Positions 22,399 to 33,722 of a DNA stretch of 64,000 nt are shown here, one piece after another (position 1 is the stretch's first letter; the number at the start of each line of letters is the position of its first letter). The stretch is from Palaemon carinicauda (lineage: Eukaryota; Arthropoda; Malacostraca; Decapoda; Palaemonidae): contig NC_090751.1 of assembly GCF_036898095.1 (NCBI RefSeq), positions 76,877,556 through 76,941,555 on the forward strand, in the 5' to 3' direction. The position numbers and the translations under genes are program-made. The notes beneath the pieces are model-generated. The model was not told the DNA's origin, did not search any database, and saw nothing but the letters and a program-made list of their open reading frames with translations.

Positions 22399-24668
22399 GT
22401 TCTAACCCCTAAGGGTAAAGAAGTGTAGCTTAACACTAACCTTTCCCAAGGTTTTGATAATGTAGGGTAAATTGTAAACTGTCTAGTTAACTGTGTGTTG
22501 AAAGAAATCTTTCTTCCAGTGTATGATTGGTCTCAACAATAGACTGCGTAAGGATACACAGGGTATGTTGGAAATAACCACTTTATATCAATATACTATA
22601 GTTTTTTGTCTGCAGTATAATCTATACTGCAAATATACTGGCTACTGTATAATCTTATACTGTAGTTTAGATGCCGGCTAGGCTAGCCCCTAGCGGCAGG
22701 ATCTTGCCGGCGTCTCGCCAGCTGCATTTTTACCTGCCGGCATCAGCCCAGCCAGCATGTTGCCGTTCGAGCTAGTACCTGACGGCACCGGCACAGACGG
22801 CTTTTGTTGACTGGGTTAGTACCTGGTGGGACTAGCTGACAGAGAGAGAGAAAGCATGAAGTGAAGGACTGCCTTATTAAATGTTTGTTAACAATTATTA
22901 AGGGTGCAAGAATATGATCTTACTGCCTTCCTCTAGAATGAGAGCTCAAATGAAAGGGAAGAATGAATCATTCAAGCTTCCATCCAACCACAAAACCGCT
23001 GCCGGTCACTGCCGGCCCCGGTTATGTGGATGGCAGTCCAAGAGAGGACTGAAGAACTCTCGACAGAACAGGGGTCTCCCACCGGCAGCCGTCACAGCCA
23101 ACACAGCCTTTCCCGGAGCCATGCGTCCATAAAGGAAGACTGAGAGACTAGGCGACTGCTTATGTAGGAGCCCGGTGGGCCCCGCAACCTACCCGGCAAG
23201 CAGGGAGATTGCAGGACGACGGTCACAGGGTTGCGATGGATAGGCCATCGCTAAAGCACAGAGGGGGACAGGGAAAAGGGTCCTATATAAAGTGTGGAAG
23301 AAGGCGGCAAGGTTGCCGTTTTCCCACACAAGTGAGAAACTTTGTTTTAATATCGGTGCCGTCCTAGGCGACAGAAGAATATCTATTCTTCAGTCTAGGG
23401 TCTGCCGAAACAGTGTTAGGAGGAGGCGGCAGGATTGCCGCTGCTTCTCAACAGGAGAGAAACATCGTTTCAGTGTCGGTGCCATTCTAGGCGACAGAAG
23501 AATGTCTATTCTTCAGCCTAGGGTCTGCCAACGTAGGACTAGTCTTCCAGAACGCAGGGGAAAAGGTGGTGGGATCATACAACCACTTCAAGTGCGGCCT
23601 AGGGAGGCATAGCTCCCTATGCCGGCAGCTGAAAGCCGGCAGGGGAGTGACTACTCCCCCTGCTGCTCAGCCACCGGCAAAAGACTGACTACTGTACTCT
23701 GAGGTTCTGTCAAAAACCCAAAGCCGGCTATCCGCCGGCAAGGGTAAGAGACAGAAAACTCTAGCCTAGTCAAGCCGGAGTGTCTACTCTATGGCAAGAC
23801 CAAGATACAGTAGTCGCCTATGGCGGCACTCAGAGGGAAGGAGGGATTACCCTTAAATCTCCACAGGAGACGAGTATCGATTTATATAGTAATTCTAGGA
23901 TATATCTATCTCCGCATGAATTGATAAAACGATACACGAGAGTAAACAGGGAACATGTATGAAAGTATACTAAAGCGCTTAGGCTAGTTAGCCAGGCGCC
24001 GGGCGAGATTCGGTTACCTAAATCGCCGAAACTCTAACGTATACGATCGAAGAGGAAGACGAAATATATGCAATCAATATATCTTTACAAGTATAAAATG
24101 CCTACATAGCTTCATATTTTAATGCTATTACAACTAGGAATGTCGATCTATATCATGCAAAACTGAAGTGCGTAGTCTAAGAAGCCTAGCGTGGGCGAGG
24201 TTCGGTTACCTAAATCACCGAAACTCTAAAGAATACAATCAACATAATATATAACTTCCTAGTAAATATTTAACTGAATAGCTTCGTAAATATTCATGCT
24301 ATTATAGCCGGGAAAGTCGTTCAGCTAACTAAATAACACATGCGTTATGAATGACAGTGCCCATGGCGCCTCCGGTGAAGGCGAAGCTACAACTTTTAAA
24401 ATTACTCTAATTTCACTGTGAGGCAGGAGCTAAAAATTATACACTGTAAAGAACAAATACTCAACTTTCCAGAGGCAGAAGAGGCTGGTGATTGCATGAT
24501 AAATCCTCAAAAAACGAGCGTAAAGGATAGAGCAACAGGGAAAACCACCGTGTGAAACCGCTACAACAATAGGAATAAGGCGCCATCTTGGATACAGCGC
24601 CATCTGGATACTCAATAGTAGTACGGGAGGAAGGGTACCTTGATAGCGGCTCCCCTTCTATTTATGCC
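22399..24668. repeat. Repeat-rich leader region, probably 5' part of the gag-YR element
   Basis: No supported gene. GCCGGCA motifs recur at 22680-22800 and 23630-23770. A ~120-bp unit is tandemly repeated at about 23296-23415 and 23416-23530 (shared GGCGACAGAAGAAT and TCTATTCTTCAG, TAGGGTCTGCC). A second ~200-bp unit recurs at about 23975-24150 and 24185-24330 (TTCGGTTACCTAAATC, CCGAAACTCTAA). Assignment to the gag-YR element's leader is inferred from position only. Confidence 0.45.
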
Positions 24669-24858
24669 ACTTTCCCCCCCGACATGAAAATGCTATTCGG
24701 GGTGAAGATTGCTATGTGTTGTATCAAGATATACGTCCCCTGATTTATGCGATATCCTTAAGAGAAATTTTAAGGATATTCGCGCCAGGAGTTACAATTC
24801 TGGAGACCTAAAGGTAAATTCTCTCGGTATATCACTGTAGCAAATATCCCTTAGAAAG

Positions 24859-25985
24859 CTAATTATAGGAACCTTCAATCAGGACGACATGGCTTGAGCC
24901 TAAAAATACTTTTACCCGTGCGGTTTTGAACCGACCATCATACTTTGAGCTGTGATTTTCATTAGCTCTTTTCAAAAACCTTTCAGTGGTGTTCATTACT
25001 CTCCTCAATAGATTTAATAAATATACATGGTATTGCTCAGGTGAATAATTTGACAATTGTTGCGAATTAATGAGAACCGTATATGGTAACACAGGATCCT
25101 GTCCATACACTAAAAAGAAAGGCGTGTCCCTGAGCGAAGCATTACTGTATATGCAATGTTCAAAGCTAGCTCAGCTGTAGGAAGCATGGCGTGCCAATGA
25201 AGGGGGTCATCAGCCACTAAGTAATGCAAAATTCACACTACTTCCCTATTATGCGACTCTACTAAGCCATTTGCTGAAGGCCTATATGCGGTCACTGAAA
25301 AGTGTTAAATTTTTATTAAGTCTGTGACCGATTTCACCACCTTATTTATAAACTCAAGACCATTATCACTTATCATCGGGCAACCAAACCTAGTAATGAA
25401 AGAGCACAGCGCCTGGGCTAATGAATTTGCAGATTTATCCAACATTGCGTAAGTATGAGTGTACCGAGTAAATGCATCCACAAAAACACATATATACTTA
25501 TGTTGTGTTAACCCAGTAGGATATGGTCCTACTACATCCATATGCACTGTATAAAATTTAATGGGAACAACCGGCCAATTTCTGGCTTCCGGTACTGAGT
25601 TTTTATGTTCTTTGAAACAGTTACAAGCATGACAACCTTTTATATAATTCTCTATAGACTTTTTCATTCCTAACCAAAAGAAGGATTCACGTGCTCTCCT
25701 TACCGTTCTATCAATCCCTAAATGCCCTGCATACGGACTTGCATGTACAATATGGATGGCTCATTTAATTAAAGAGGGAGGAAGAACTACCCGTGCACAA
25801 AATTCCCCTTCCCTCTTCACGTAAGCAAAATATAAGAGATCATTTTCAATCAAAAATTTCTTACAAGGCACATTCAGAAATGACGGATAACTCTCCGATT
25901 TCCCTTTAATCACTGCTCGCACTCCTTCCATCCATTCCTCTTTTTTCTGTCCCTCTCGGATTTCTTTTATGTCCCAACCTCCCAA
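24859..25985 (-). pseudogene. Gypsy integrase
   Basis: Frame 25305-25667 has the tail of the zinc-binding HHCC (CHACNCFKEH) and the catalytic core (DVVGPYPTG for the first Asp, MISDNGLEFIN for the second). Frame 24859-25110 is the C-terminal part (YGQDPVLPYTVL, ANENHSSKYDGR). Frame 25761-25985 is the segment before the zinc domain (LPPSLIK end). A stop or frameshift separates each piece. The enzyme inserts element cDNA into the genome; this copy cannot. Confidence 0.78.
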
Positions 25986-26349
25986 GTAATCAAACCTGCA
26001 TCATCAGGGCATTCATTCTGGACACCCCTGGTCATGTCCTCGGTCATCCACATATATTCCCGTTCGCCGTTCATATCTCTCTCTCTCCCTCTTGAGTCAA
26101 CTCTCTCTCTCCCGTCTACTGCATGTGCATCGCGAGAACTCTCATCCCGTTCTCTATTTCCTCTATTATGATGGGGGTCTTCACTATTCTGGTTATGTTC
26201 TTTGTTCCTCTTTTGTGCCCAAGTTGTTACTCCTATTACTGCACTTCCAGAGAGAGCATTAGCTACCTTTTTAGCCTTACATTCTATGAGGTGAAAACCC
26301 TTTATATTAAACTCTAAAAATGTCTTAATCTATCTCGCTTAATGAGAGG

Positions 26350-27271
26350 TCAAATCATTTTATAATACAGATCACGTAAGGGGCGATGGTCACTTTGCAA
26401 CTCAATCGACTGACCTAATAAAAAGAACCAGTGCCTCTCTAGAACCCAAAGAATAGCCAAAGCCTCTCGATCGAATATACTATAACTCTTTTCTGCCCTT
26501 TCTAACGCCCGGGAAGCAAAGCAAATGGGTCTCTCTCTGCCTTTATCATCTCGTTGAGAAACTACGCCACCAATAGCTACGCTACTCGCATCTGTTGTCA
26601 CTAAAAACAGGAGATCAAATCTAGGATATGCAAGTAATTCATTGCTAATTAAGTCAGCTTTCAAATGGTTAAAGGCCCTTTCTTCTTCCTCTCCCCAATT
26701 TATTACTTTTTGTTTCCTTAAAGCATCTAAAGGTCTTGCTATCTCTCCAAAACCTATTATGAATTTACGGAAATACCCAGAGAGCCCAAGGAACCCAGCT
26801 ACTTCCTTAGAGTTACGTGGCCTGGGGAAATCTGTAATAGCCACTACTTTACTGGGGCAGGGTTGGATACCTTCTGGGGTTATGTGACCTAAAAATTCAA
26901 CCTCTTTACAGAAAAATTTGCACTTTGACAAATTTATTTTCATACTATTACGTCGCAATTCTTCTAAAACCTTACGAATACACATATATACTTATGTATA
27001 TATTATATTCTTCGGCCGTTTTCCCAGTAATTATGATATCATCTAAATAAACAAGAACAGTATGGCCAATTAAGGGCAACAAAACCACCATCATTACTCT
27101 AGAAAAATGACTTGGAGCATTTTTAACACCGACAGGAAGAAAATTAAACTGAAATAATTGATCGTTAGCTATAAATTCCGTTTTACATTTACTGTCTTCC
27201 TGAATAGGTAGTTGATAGTATCCAGATTTTAATTCAATAGTTGTAAAATATTTGCTATCCCATACTTTCAC
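26350..27271 (-). pseudogene. Gypsy RT (palm/thumb) and RNase H
   Basis: Frame 26972-27271 reads FTTIELKSGYYQLPI (motif A with Asp changed to Glu), FLPVGVKNAPSHFSRVM and VLVYLDDIIITGKT (motif C, intact YLDD near 27040). Frame 26350-26985 continues INLSKCKFFCKEVEFLGHI, FLGLSGYFRKFI, then RNase H-like LLFLVTTDASSVAIGGV, REALAILWVLERH and SDHRPLRDL. A frameshift at about 26980 separates the two. The 5' part of RT lies beyond the Tigger insertion at 30412-30770. Confidence 0.82.
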
Positions 27272-27276
27272 AAGTA

Positions 27277-30200
27277 CAGTGATACCTCTGGATATGAAAG
27301 TTTCTGCTACGAAAAATTCGGGATACGAAAAGCGATTCGAAGATTTTTAAGCCCCAGTATACGAATAAAATTTCAGGATACGAAAAGCTTACGAGATCCC
27401 AACTCGTCGCCGAGTAATTTTAAAAAGCGCGCGCCACCAGACTTTGAACTTGGGTAAACTCACTTACAGCCTCCCGCTCACCCATTGGTTATCTCCCTAC
27501 TCAGATGCTAGCTGACGCCATAAGATCCTGCTTTCCTATTGGTCGGCAACTATCCCAACTTGCTTACGCACGGGCGTTCATCTCTCTCTCTCTCTTTTCG
27601 TTCCGACTGCGGTATCGTTAACAGACATTGTGTGCTTTCGCTGGTTTGACGTAGTGTTAAATACATTTGTACGCCACGTGTTATCGTTATTAAACATTTG
27701 TTACTGTGCACTGTACTGTATTAGTGTTTACTATACATAGTACTGTATATAACGTACGTATTGTATTACTGTACGTATTGAGCTTAATACTGTAGCCATG
27801 GGTCCCAAGAATGTTGCCGAAGGAAAGAAGAAGACGATGCTCTCGATGGAGACGAAACTCGAAATCGTGAAAAAGTACGAGTCTGGCATGCGTTTAAGTG
27901 CAATTGCCAAGGAGTATGGCCGGAATCCATCTACGATAGGCACCATCCTGAAGCAGAAGGCGGCCATCAAAGCAGCGGCACCTTCTAAGGGCGTCACTAT
28001 TTTCTCTAACAAGAGAACCCACGTGCATGACGAGATGGAGAGGCTGCTTCTTGTGTGGATCAAAGACAAAGAGATCTCAGGAGACACCATCACTGAGACT
28101 ACAATTTGCCAGAAGGCCTCCGCCATTTTCGGTGATCTCGTGCGTTCTCAGGCCGAAGAAGGGGTAGGAGAAGGAACATCCCAGCAGGAACCCCCAGAGT
28201 TCAAAGCTTCTCGGGGGTGGTTCGAGAAATTCAAGAAAAGGACTGGTATTCATTCAGTGGTACGGCATGGGGAAGCAGCCAGCTCGGACACGAAGGCCGC
28301 CGAAGCCTTTGTTAAAACGTTTGAAGAATTGACTTTGCAGGAAGGCTACAGTTCGCAGCAAGTTTTCAATTGCGACGAAACTGGGCTTTACTGGAAGAAA
28401 ATGCCTCGTCGGACGTTCATCACGGCGAAGGAGAAGAGGCTACCCGGACATAAGCCTATGAAGGACAGGCTTACCCTTGCTTTTTGCGCAAACGCCAGTG
28501 GGGACTGCAAGATAAAGCCCCTGCTGGTGTACCATTCTGAAAATCCCCGAGCCTTCAAAGCCCACAAAGTCATCAAGGAGAACCTTCCCGTGATGTGGAG
28601 GGCAAATGCTAAATCCTGGGTAACGAGGCAACTTTTCATTGATTGGGTGAATGTCTGCTTCGGTCCGACTGTCCGAAAATATTTGGAAGAAAAGCGCCTC
28701 CCTATGAAATGTCTGCTGGTGTTGGACAATGCTCCAGCTCACCCTCCTGGCCTCGAGGTATATCTTCTGGCCGAGTATTCCTTCATAAAGATCCTGTATC
28801 TACCGCCTAACACCACCCCTCTCCTCCAGCCCATGGACCAGCAAGTTATTTCTAATTTTAAAAAATTGTACACAAAGCATCTCTTTCAGAGATGTTTCCA
28901 AATCACAGAAAGTACAAACCTCACTCTGTGTGAATTCTGGAAAGATCACTTTAATATCGTGATATGCCTCAAACTCATTGATCTCGCTTGGCAGGAAGTT
29001 TCGAGGCGTACCCTGAACTCATCTTGGAGGAAGCTGTGGACTGATGTTGACTCTGCACGAGACTTCGAGGGGTTCGGGAAGCCTGGAGGCGAAGCCGAGA
29101 TCGTTGACGATCCTGAACCCATTCAGCAGTCTGAGGTGGCTGACATTGTACATCTTGGTACGTCCATGGGGCTGGAAGTTAGCGCCGAGGATATAGATGA
29201 ATTTATCGAGGAGCACCACGAGGAGTTGACGACGGACGACCTAAAGGAGTTGGAGACGATGCAAATGAGTGTTGTTCAAGAGCAGTTCTCTAGCGGTGAT
29301 GAGGAGGATGTTACACCTTTGAAAACGGCAGACATTAAGGAAATTCTCGCATGTTTCCATAAAATGGCAGACTACGTCGAAAAGGAACATCCAGAAAAAG
29401 TTTATACCAACCGTGCGCTTCAACACTGCAATGACGTTTGCCTAACGCATTTTAGAAATGTGTTGAAAAGTAGGCAGAAACAAGCTTCAATGGATAGTTT
29501 CTTATTAAAGAGGCCAGCAGTATTAGTAGGCCAAGACGAAGGTGAAAGTGAAGAAAAGAAACAGAAAAGAGGAAGTGATGAAGAATTAGAAGGTGAAAGT
29601 AAAGAAAAGAAACAGAAACAAGAAAGTGATGAAGAAGTAGAAGAAATTTATAAAATATGAAAAACGTAAAGTTATAAAAAAGCAAAAAAAAAAAAAAAAA
29701 TCCAATTTAAATTTTATGTTACCGTTAAGTGTTGAAGTAATTTTTTCTTTCATTTCATAGTTTTCCGTACGTAATGTTAAGTGTTAATTATTTCTGCCAT
29801 TTTTTTTATTTTGTAAAGTTTAAGCGTTAATGTGTTAAGTGTGTAAATTACTGTACGTAGTCTGTCACTTGTTACGTTTTCTGCCTTATGCCATCCTCCT
29901 CTGCCGCGACTTCGCTATCAGACATCGTCTCAATCAAAAGGTAAGTTTCAACTTTTTTGTTACATTAATTAACTGTAACCTTTTTTTCAGAGTGTACAGG
30001 TATCAATCCTTAATTTAGGTGTACGTACAGGTAACAATACACCTTCACTGATCCAAATGCTTTACATACAGTACCGTAACTTTTATACAGTAGTAAAGAA
30101 AACGGACCGTTTTCTTAGGGCTTGGAGGGGATAACTAGGCTATAACTACATTATTGAATAATCTCATGGTGGTTTCTGGAATGGATTAGGCTGTTTTTAA

Positions 30201-30407
30201 CGGTTGGGTTAATTATTGAATGATAGAAATGGCTGCATTGCATGTTTATTACTACAGTTTAGCGTGTTTATGAAAGAAAAGGTGTCTTTCCGTAAGGCTT
30301 GGAACAGATTAGGCTATTTACATGTAAAACGCAACTCAGGATACGAAAAAATCAGGATACGAAACCGTATCCTGAACGGATTACTTTCGTATCCTGAGGC
30401 ATCACTG
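27277..30407 (+). mobile_element. Tigger-type (pogo superfamily) DNA transposon, intact-looking
   Basis: 24-bp inverted ends: CAGTGATACCTCTGGATATG at left and, reverse-complemented, CAGTGATGCCTCAGGATACG at right, flanked by TA on both sides (27275-27276 and 30408-30409), the pogo/Tc1 target duplication. Subterminal GGATACGAAA copies lie near both ends (about 27321-27390 and 30339-30395). It holds one open transposase gene. It is inserted in Gypsy RT, so it is younger than that copy. Confidence 0.92.
27798..29660 (+). CDS. Tigger/jerky-like transposase (620 aa), uninterrupted
   Basis: The start CCATGG context at 27797 and an N-terminus typical of the family support this Met. Residues ~10-60 are a CENP-B N/psq-like helix-turn-helix (LEIVKKYESGMRLSAIAKEY) and ~70-150 the second CENP-B-type DNA-binding domain (GWFEKFKKRTGI). 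The DDE-type core follows with NCDETG (Asp193), LLVLDNAPAH (Asp310) and LLQPMDQQV (Asp347). The acidic C-terminus repeats a 17-residue unit (GESEEKKQKR / GESKEKKQKQ). Length and all three catalytic Asp are as in active relatives. It cuts and pastes the element at TA sites. No stop or frameshift is seen, unlike every other transposon gene here; whether it is expressed is unknown. Confidence 0.93.
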   Translation: MGPKNVAEGKKKTMLSMETKLEIVKKYESGMRLSAIAKEYGRNPSTIGTILKQKAAIKAAAPSKGVTIFSNKRTHVHDEMERLLLVWIKDKEISGDTITETTICQKASAIFGDLVRSQAEEGVGEGTSQQEPPEFKASRGWFEKFKKRTGIHSVVRHGEAASSDTKAAEAFVKTFEELTLQEGYSSQQVFNCDETGLYWKKMPRRTFITAKEKRLPGHKPMKDRLTLAFCANASGDCKIKPLLVYHSENPRAFKAHKVIKENLPVMWRANAKSWVTRQLFIDWVNVCFGPTVRKYLEEKRLPMKCLLVLDNAPAHPPGLEVYLLAEYSFIKILYLPPNTTPLLQPMDQQVISNFKKLYTKHLFQRCFQITESTNLTLCEFWKDHFNIVICLKLIDLAWQEVSRRTLNSSWRKLWTDVDSARDFEGFGKPGGEAEIVDDPEPIQQSEVADIVHLGTSMGLEVSAEDIDEFIEEHHEELTTDDLKELETMQMSVVQEQFSSGDEEDVTPLKTADIKEILACFHKMADYVEKEHPEKVYTNRALQHCNDVCLTHFRNVLKSRQKQASMDSFLLKRPAVLVGQDEGESEEKKQKRGSDEELEGESKEKKQKQESDEEVEEIYKI

Positions 30408-30411
30408 TACA

Positions 30412-30770
30412 GTAATTCTTCGATTGAGGGCAATGGGAAAGCATTATCCTTAGTGACTGCATTCAATTTCCTATAATCAACACACAATCTTACCGAGCCA
30501 TCCTTTTTCCTAACAGCTACAATTGGAAAAGCCCAGGGGGATTCACTCTCCTCGATTATCCCTTAATTTCTTAATTTCTCTTTCTATCTCTCCCTGGAAA
30601 TGAATGGTACCTTATAAAGCCTTGACCTGATTGGCTCCACCTGCCCAGTTTCAATGCTAAAGGGAAATTGATCAATCCTCCCGGGTGGCTCATCTCCAAT
30701 TGCAATTACATCGGAATAATTATTGACAATGTCACTAACCACAAGCTGATATTCTGAGAGACATAATTTT
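30412..30770 (-). pseudogene. Gypsy RT N-terminal part, split off by Tigger
   Basis: The minus strand reads [20 protein letters not shown], then [20 protein letters not shown] and LPSIEELL, exactly the RT stretch expected before KVWDSKYFTT at 27265. Tigger therefore landed inside the RT gene. The join is out of frame by one base, so the Gypsy copy also carries an indel there. Confidence 0.78.
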
Positions 30771-31815
30771 CACGCTTGCATAATCAAATTCTGAGTGTGT
30801 TTGTCTGTGCGGGCTGGAATTGTGGCTCCCAACATCCTATTATAAGCAATATCACATAACTCTAATTCACACAGAGAATCACTTCCTAAAACAACTCTTT
30901 TACTTGACAAATTAACTATCGTTATATCAGCTCTGTTCTCTTCAATTTCAGTCAAGCCCTCTAATACCATATGGGCCCAATTGTCATGGGGTTTAACAAC
31001 TACCTAGGTTCCTTCCACAAGAGGCCGACACGGGGTCACAGATATGCTCGTAAGGGTCTGGGGGGACAACACTTCTCCTCTCTCAGGTACAGTTGTTACC
31101 CTACTTAAGTGTCTCTCCGAGCTAACACATGCACTTACTGTCTCATGACTTTCTATCGGCAAAATGTACCCTCCTGCTTTTACTGTTATTGTATCTTTTC
31201 CCGCAAACATGCAAATTTTATTATTAGACATAAAGTCTATTCCTAGTATAGCCTAGATTCCTGGAATTCCCAAGGTGGGCAAGACAAAAAAATCACAGAC
31301 CCCACCTTAAACTGGACGACTGATGTATGGTTTATGTGTGGTTTATTTCCTCCTGGTGTGTCAAGAACAATGGATGCCGCCGGCTGTAGTGGATTTGAGG
31401 AGAATTTTTTTTCAATCAATGAAACACTGGCTCCTGTGTCAATCAGTGCTCGGATGGATTTATCTTGCAGGTCGATCCTAACTGCTAACATTTCCAGATG
31501 GCCATTACGAGTTATGGAGCACGGGCTAATGACCTCAGCCGCCATGCCGCTGGCCCCTGGTTCTCTTCCTAGTGCGGGGGTGAGGTTGGGGGTACCAATG
31601 GAGATTTCAGTGCCTGCTCTGTCACGTCTGTCACTACTTCTTCGGCTGCTGCTTGTGATGTCATGTGGGGGGGGGCATCGAACTCCCTCGTCTCCCCCTT
31701 CCTCTGTTTCCTTTTCCTCGGACATTGGGCAGGGGGGGGGGTGCGTGCGCCCTAGCCCACACGCCCAGGCTGTTTTTTGCTGGGCACTCTTGAGATAAAT
31801 AACCGTAGGCCTCAC
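30770..31815 (-). pseudogene. Gypsy aspartic protease region
   Basis: Frame 31243-31815 contains IRALIDTGASVSLIEKKF, the DTGA active site of retroviral-type aspartic proteases, which cleave the Gag-Pol polyprotein. Frames 31004-31231 and 30770-30970 carry the rest (VNLSSKRVVLGSDSL and similar), each in another frame. Part of the N-terminal end of this frame overlaps gag. Confidence 0.72.
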
Positions 31816-32640
31816 AAGTGTAACAGCGGGGGGATCCTTGGGTGAGGCACTCCACTTGTCAGTGCCCCTCCCCCCTCACAGTGCCAACATCTGAAGACTC
31901 TGCTAATCTGCTGACTGCATTCCCCCTTACCACTCTTCGGGGGTCGACTTCCTCTCATGGCTGCCAACTTCTCGGAATCGGCCGCGTTATTCTCTGTCCT
32001 TTTTTCTTCTGGCAAACTGTATAAAATGTTTTGTATTGCAGTCACTATGTCTGCTAACGAGCGATTGTCATCGAACAAATAACCACATTAATACGGGTTT
32101 ACTAATCTGCGAATTTGTTTACGGGCAATTGCCTTTTTATCACCTTCTGGGAGATTGGCACTCCACGTAGCAAACGAATCACAATCCCCAAAAATGCGCG
32201 TTGCAAAACTAAGAACGGAGTCACCTTCCCGTATTTCTGGTTTGTAATTTTCTTTTAGGTCTCCTTTCCTCGCATCAGGCAAGGCATACTTCTCAATTAA
32301 ACGTCGTTTTATTTCAGTATAAATTCTTAAACTTTCTTGTGGTCAACACATTACTTCCATTGCCGGAGCATTTTTCAGCAATCTAAATATTGAAATAGCT
32401 TTTTCTTTTTACAACCACCCATATGTGGCTACTTCAGTCTCTCAAAAACACTTCAATTGATTGAAAACCTTCTTTAGGCCGTTGATCATCGAAAGGCCTA
32501 ACACTTGCCTGGAGTTCTGACAACTTTCGAACTACAATTTGCGGATCTTCACTCGGCTGTGCATGTATACTTTCACTTGTGTGTGTTTGAACTTCATTTA
32601 TGTACGTCGGATATGCTGTGCTTGCTCCTGTTCTCATTCC
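31661..32640 (-). pseudogene. Gypsy gag with degenerate zinc knuckle
   Basis: Frames 32434-32637, 32088-32282 (SVLSFATRIFGDCDSFATW), 31812-32078 and 31661-31855. The knuckle CYTCEAYGYLSQECP fits CX2CX4HX4C except that Tyr stands for the zinc-binding His. A preceding CWHC fragment lies in the next frame (31812-32078). Broken in at least three places. Confidence 0.65.
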
Positions 32641-32896
32641 ACCAACAGTCTGTTTATTAACTGTTGTAAATTATCTTAACTTATTTTCCAATTCTTGCAT
32701 TCTAATTTCCTGTCTATATTCTTCATCGGGAACGCTATATCCTACTAGCCCTTCATTCTTATCTCCAGCAGCAGCCGTGTCTGCTATGTTAGTCCTTGTG
32801 TATCTCGGCATCTTGAACTTTTATTTCACCGGCTCAAAGAACAACTTCACTCACAGCATACACAAACAGACGTAATTTTTTTTTACACCTGACACC

Positions 32897-33164
32897 AATA
32901 TGACCTGTGGAGACTGATAATCAGACGTCGGAATATGGGTTTTCTTCATTTATTACAAAAGGTTCGTTCGTAAGTACACAATACACAATCTACCCTCTCA
33001 GGTGAGGGACTTATCAACTCGAGTGCTCACCGGCAACTAACTACTGCCTTCGTTCTCAAAATGCAAGGTTTGCAATACATGCTGACACATAGGTTTTTGT
33101 GGAATACTCATGAATATTGAGTTCATTTACCTTGCTATGAAACACACCCACATATACATGAATT

Positions 33165-33170
<6 letters not shown>
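32897..33170 (-). repeat. Putative Gypsy 5' LTR end and primer-binding site
   Basis: Just upstream of gag the minus strand has an AATAAA signal (about 32950), then TCTCCACAGGTCA followed by TTGGTGTCAGGTG, which looks like an LTR end and a tRNA primer site. A matching LTR on the other side was not found, so the call is tentative; the outer end runs into an (AT)n tract. Confidence 0.35.
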
Positions 33171-33244
<74 letters not shown>

Positions 33245-33251
33245 ATATATT
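33170..33251 (+). repeat. (AT)n microsatellite
   Basis: About 40 TA units with one interruption (TATTATAT at 33231-33238), between the Gypsy end and LINE fragments. Confidence 0.95.
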
Positions 33252-33411
33252 TAAGAAAAATAATATTCATAGAGTTAGGACACTAAGACAAAAAAAAAGT
33301 TTATAAAATTAGAAAAAGGTTGAAATAATACTAGGTTGTAGATGAAAGGGAGAAAAATGTAGATTCATACTCTAGGAGCAATTTCCTCAAGCTGGAGAAC
33401 CCTCTTACGCA
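33252..33411. other. Short AT-rich unassigned stretch
   Basis: No coding or transposon signal recognised between the microsatellite and LINE fragment D. Confidence 0.4.
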
Positions 33412-33513
33412 TCACAATTCTTCAATAATATGAAGAAACCCCATGACTTCGTTAAGGCATCCTCTCGTTAAGAGAGCGTATATATTCGAGTCTGGATGTG
33501 CTCCCCCCCCCCC

Positions 33514-33566
<53 letters not shown>

Positions 33567-33722
33567 CAACAATTGTTTTGCTTGTCGAAAACCTAAACCC
33601 ATTCATATTTGCCCACTGAGTAATTTTGTTGATTGAGAGTTGCAGTTTTCTCTTAACCATTCTAGCCACAACAAATAATATAGAGAGGTCATCTACAAAC
33701 AGTGTTGAGAGAATATCTTGAG
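33412..33722 (-). pseudogene. RNase H LINE, copy D, RT catalytic fragment with a homopolymer inside
   Basis: The minus strand reads STLFVDDLSILFVVARM (motif C, intact F-V-D-D), then RKLQLSINKITQWANMNGF and, after a C12/A50 run (33503-33564) that encodes poly-Phe and Gly, AHPDSNIY. Other copies have HFCR-type sequence at the homopolymer position. This is the only place in the window where the family's catalytic pair is intact. Copy E's 3' tail abuts it at 33723. Confidence 0.7.
33503..33564 (+). repeat. C12-A50 homopolymer pair
   Basis: An uninterrupted C-run followed by an A-run within the LINE RT. It could be a poly-A expansion or an assembly artefact. Confidence 0.9.

Larger units (their letters stand above)
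24669..33170 (-). mobile_element. Gypsy-type LTR retrotransposon (minus), interrupted by Tigger
   Basis: The minus-strand order is putative 5' LTR (33170-32897), gag (32640-31660), protease (31700-30770), RT and RNase H (30770-30412 and 27271-26350), integrase (25985-24859), and a purine run GGGGGGGAAAG near 24670 that could be the polypurine tract. Protease-RT-RNase H-integrase is the Gypsy (Metaviridae) order. No 3' LTR matching the 5' one could be found, and frames are broken, so it is a decayed copy. Confidence 0.78.

Noticed and set aside
22914..23612. Open frames of 72 and 106 codons on the plus strand
   Set aside because: They lie across tandem repeats, have no recognisable domain, and the second simply reads the ~120-bp repeat twice.
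31334..31798. 154-codon plus-strand frame opposite the Gypsy protease
   Set aside because: The minus strand encodes DTGA protease; this is its antisense shadow.
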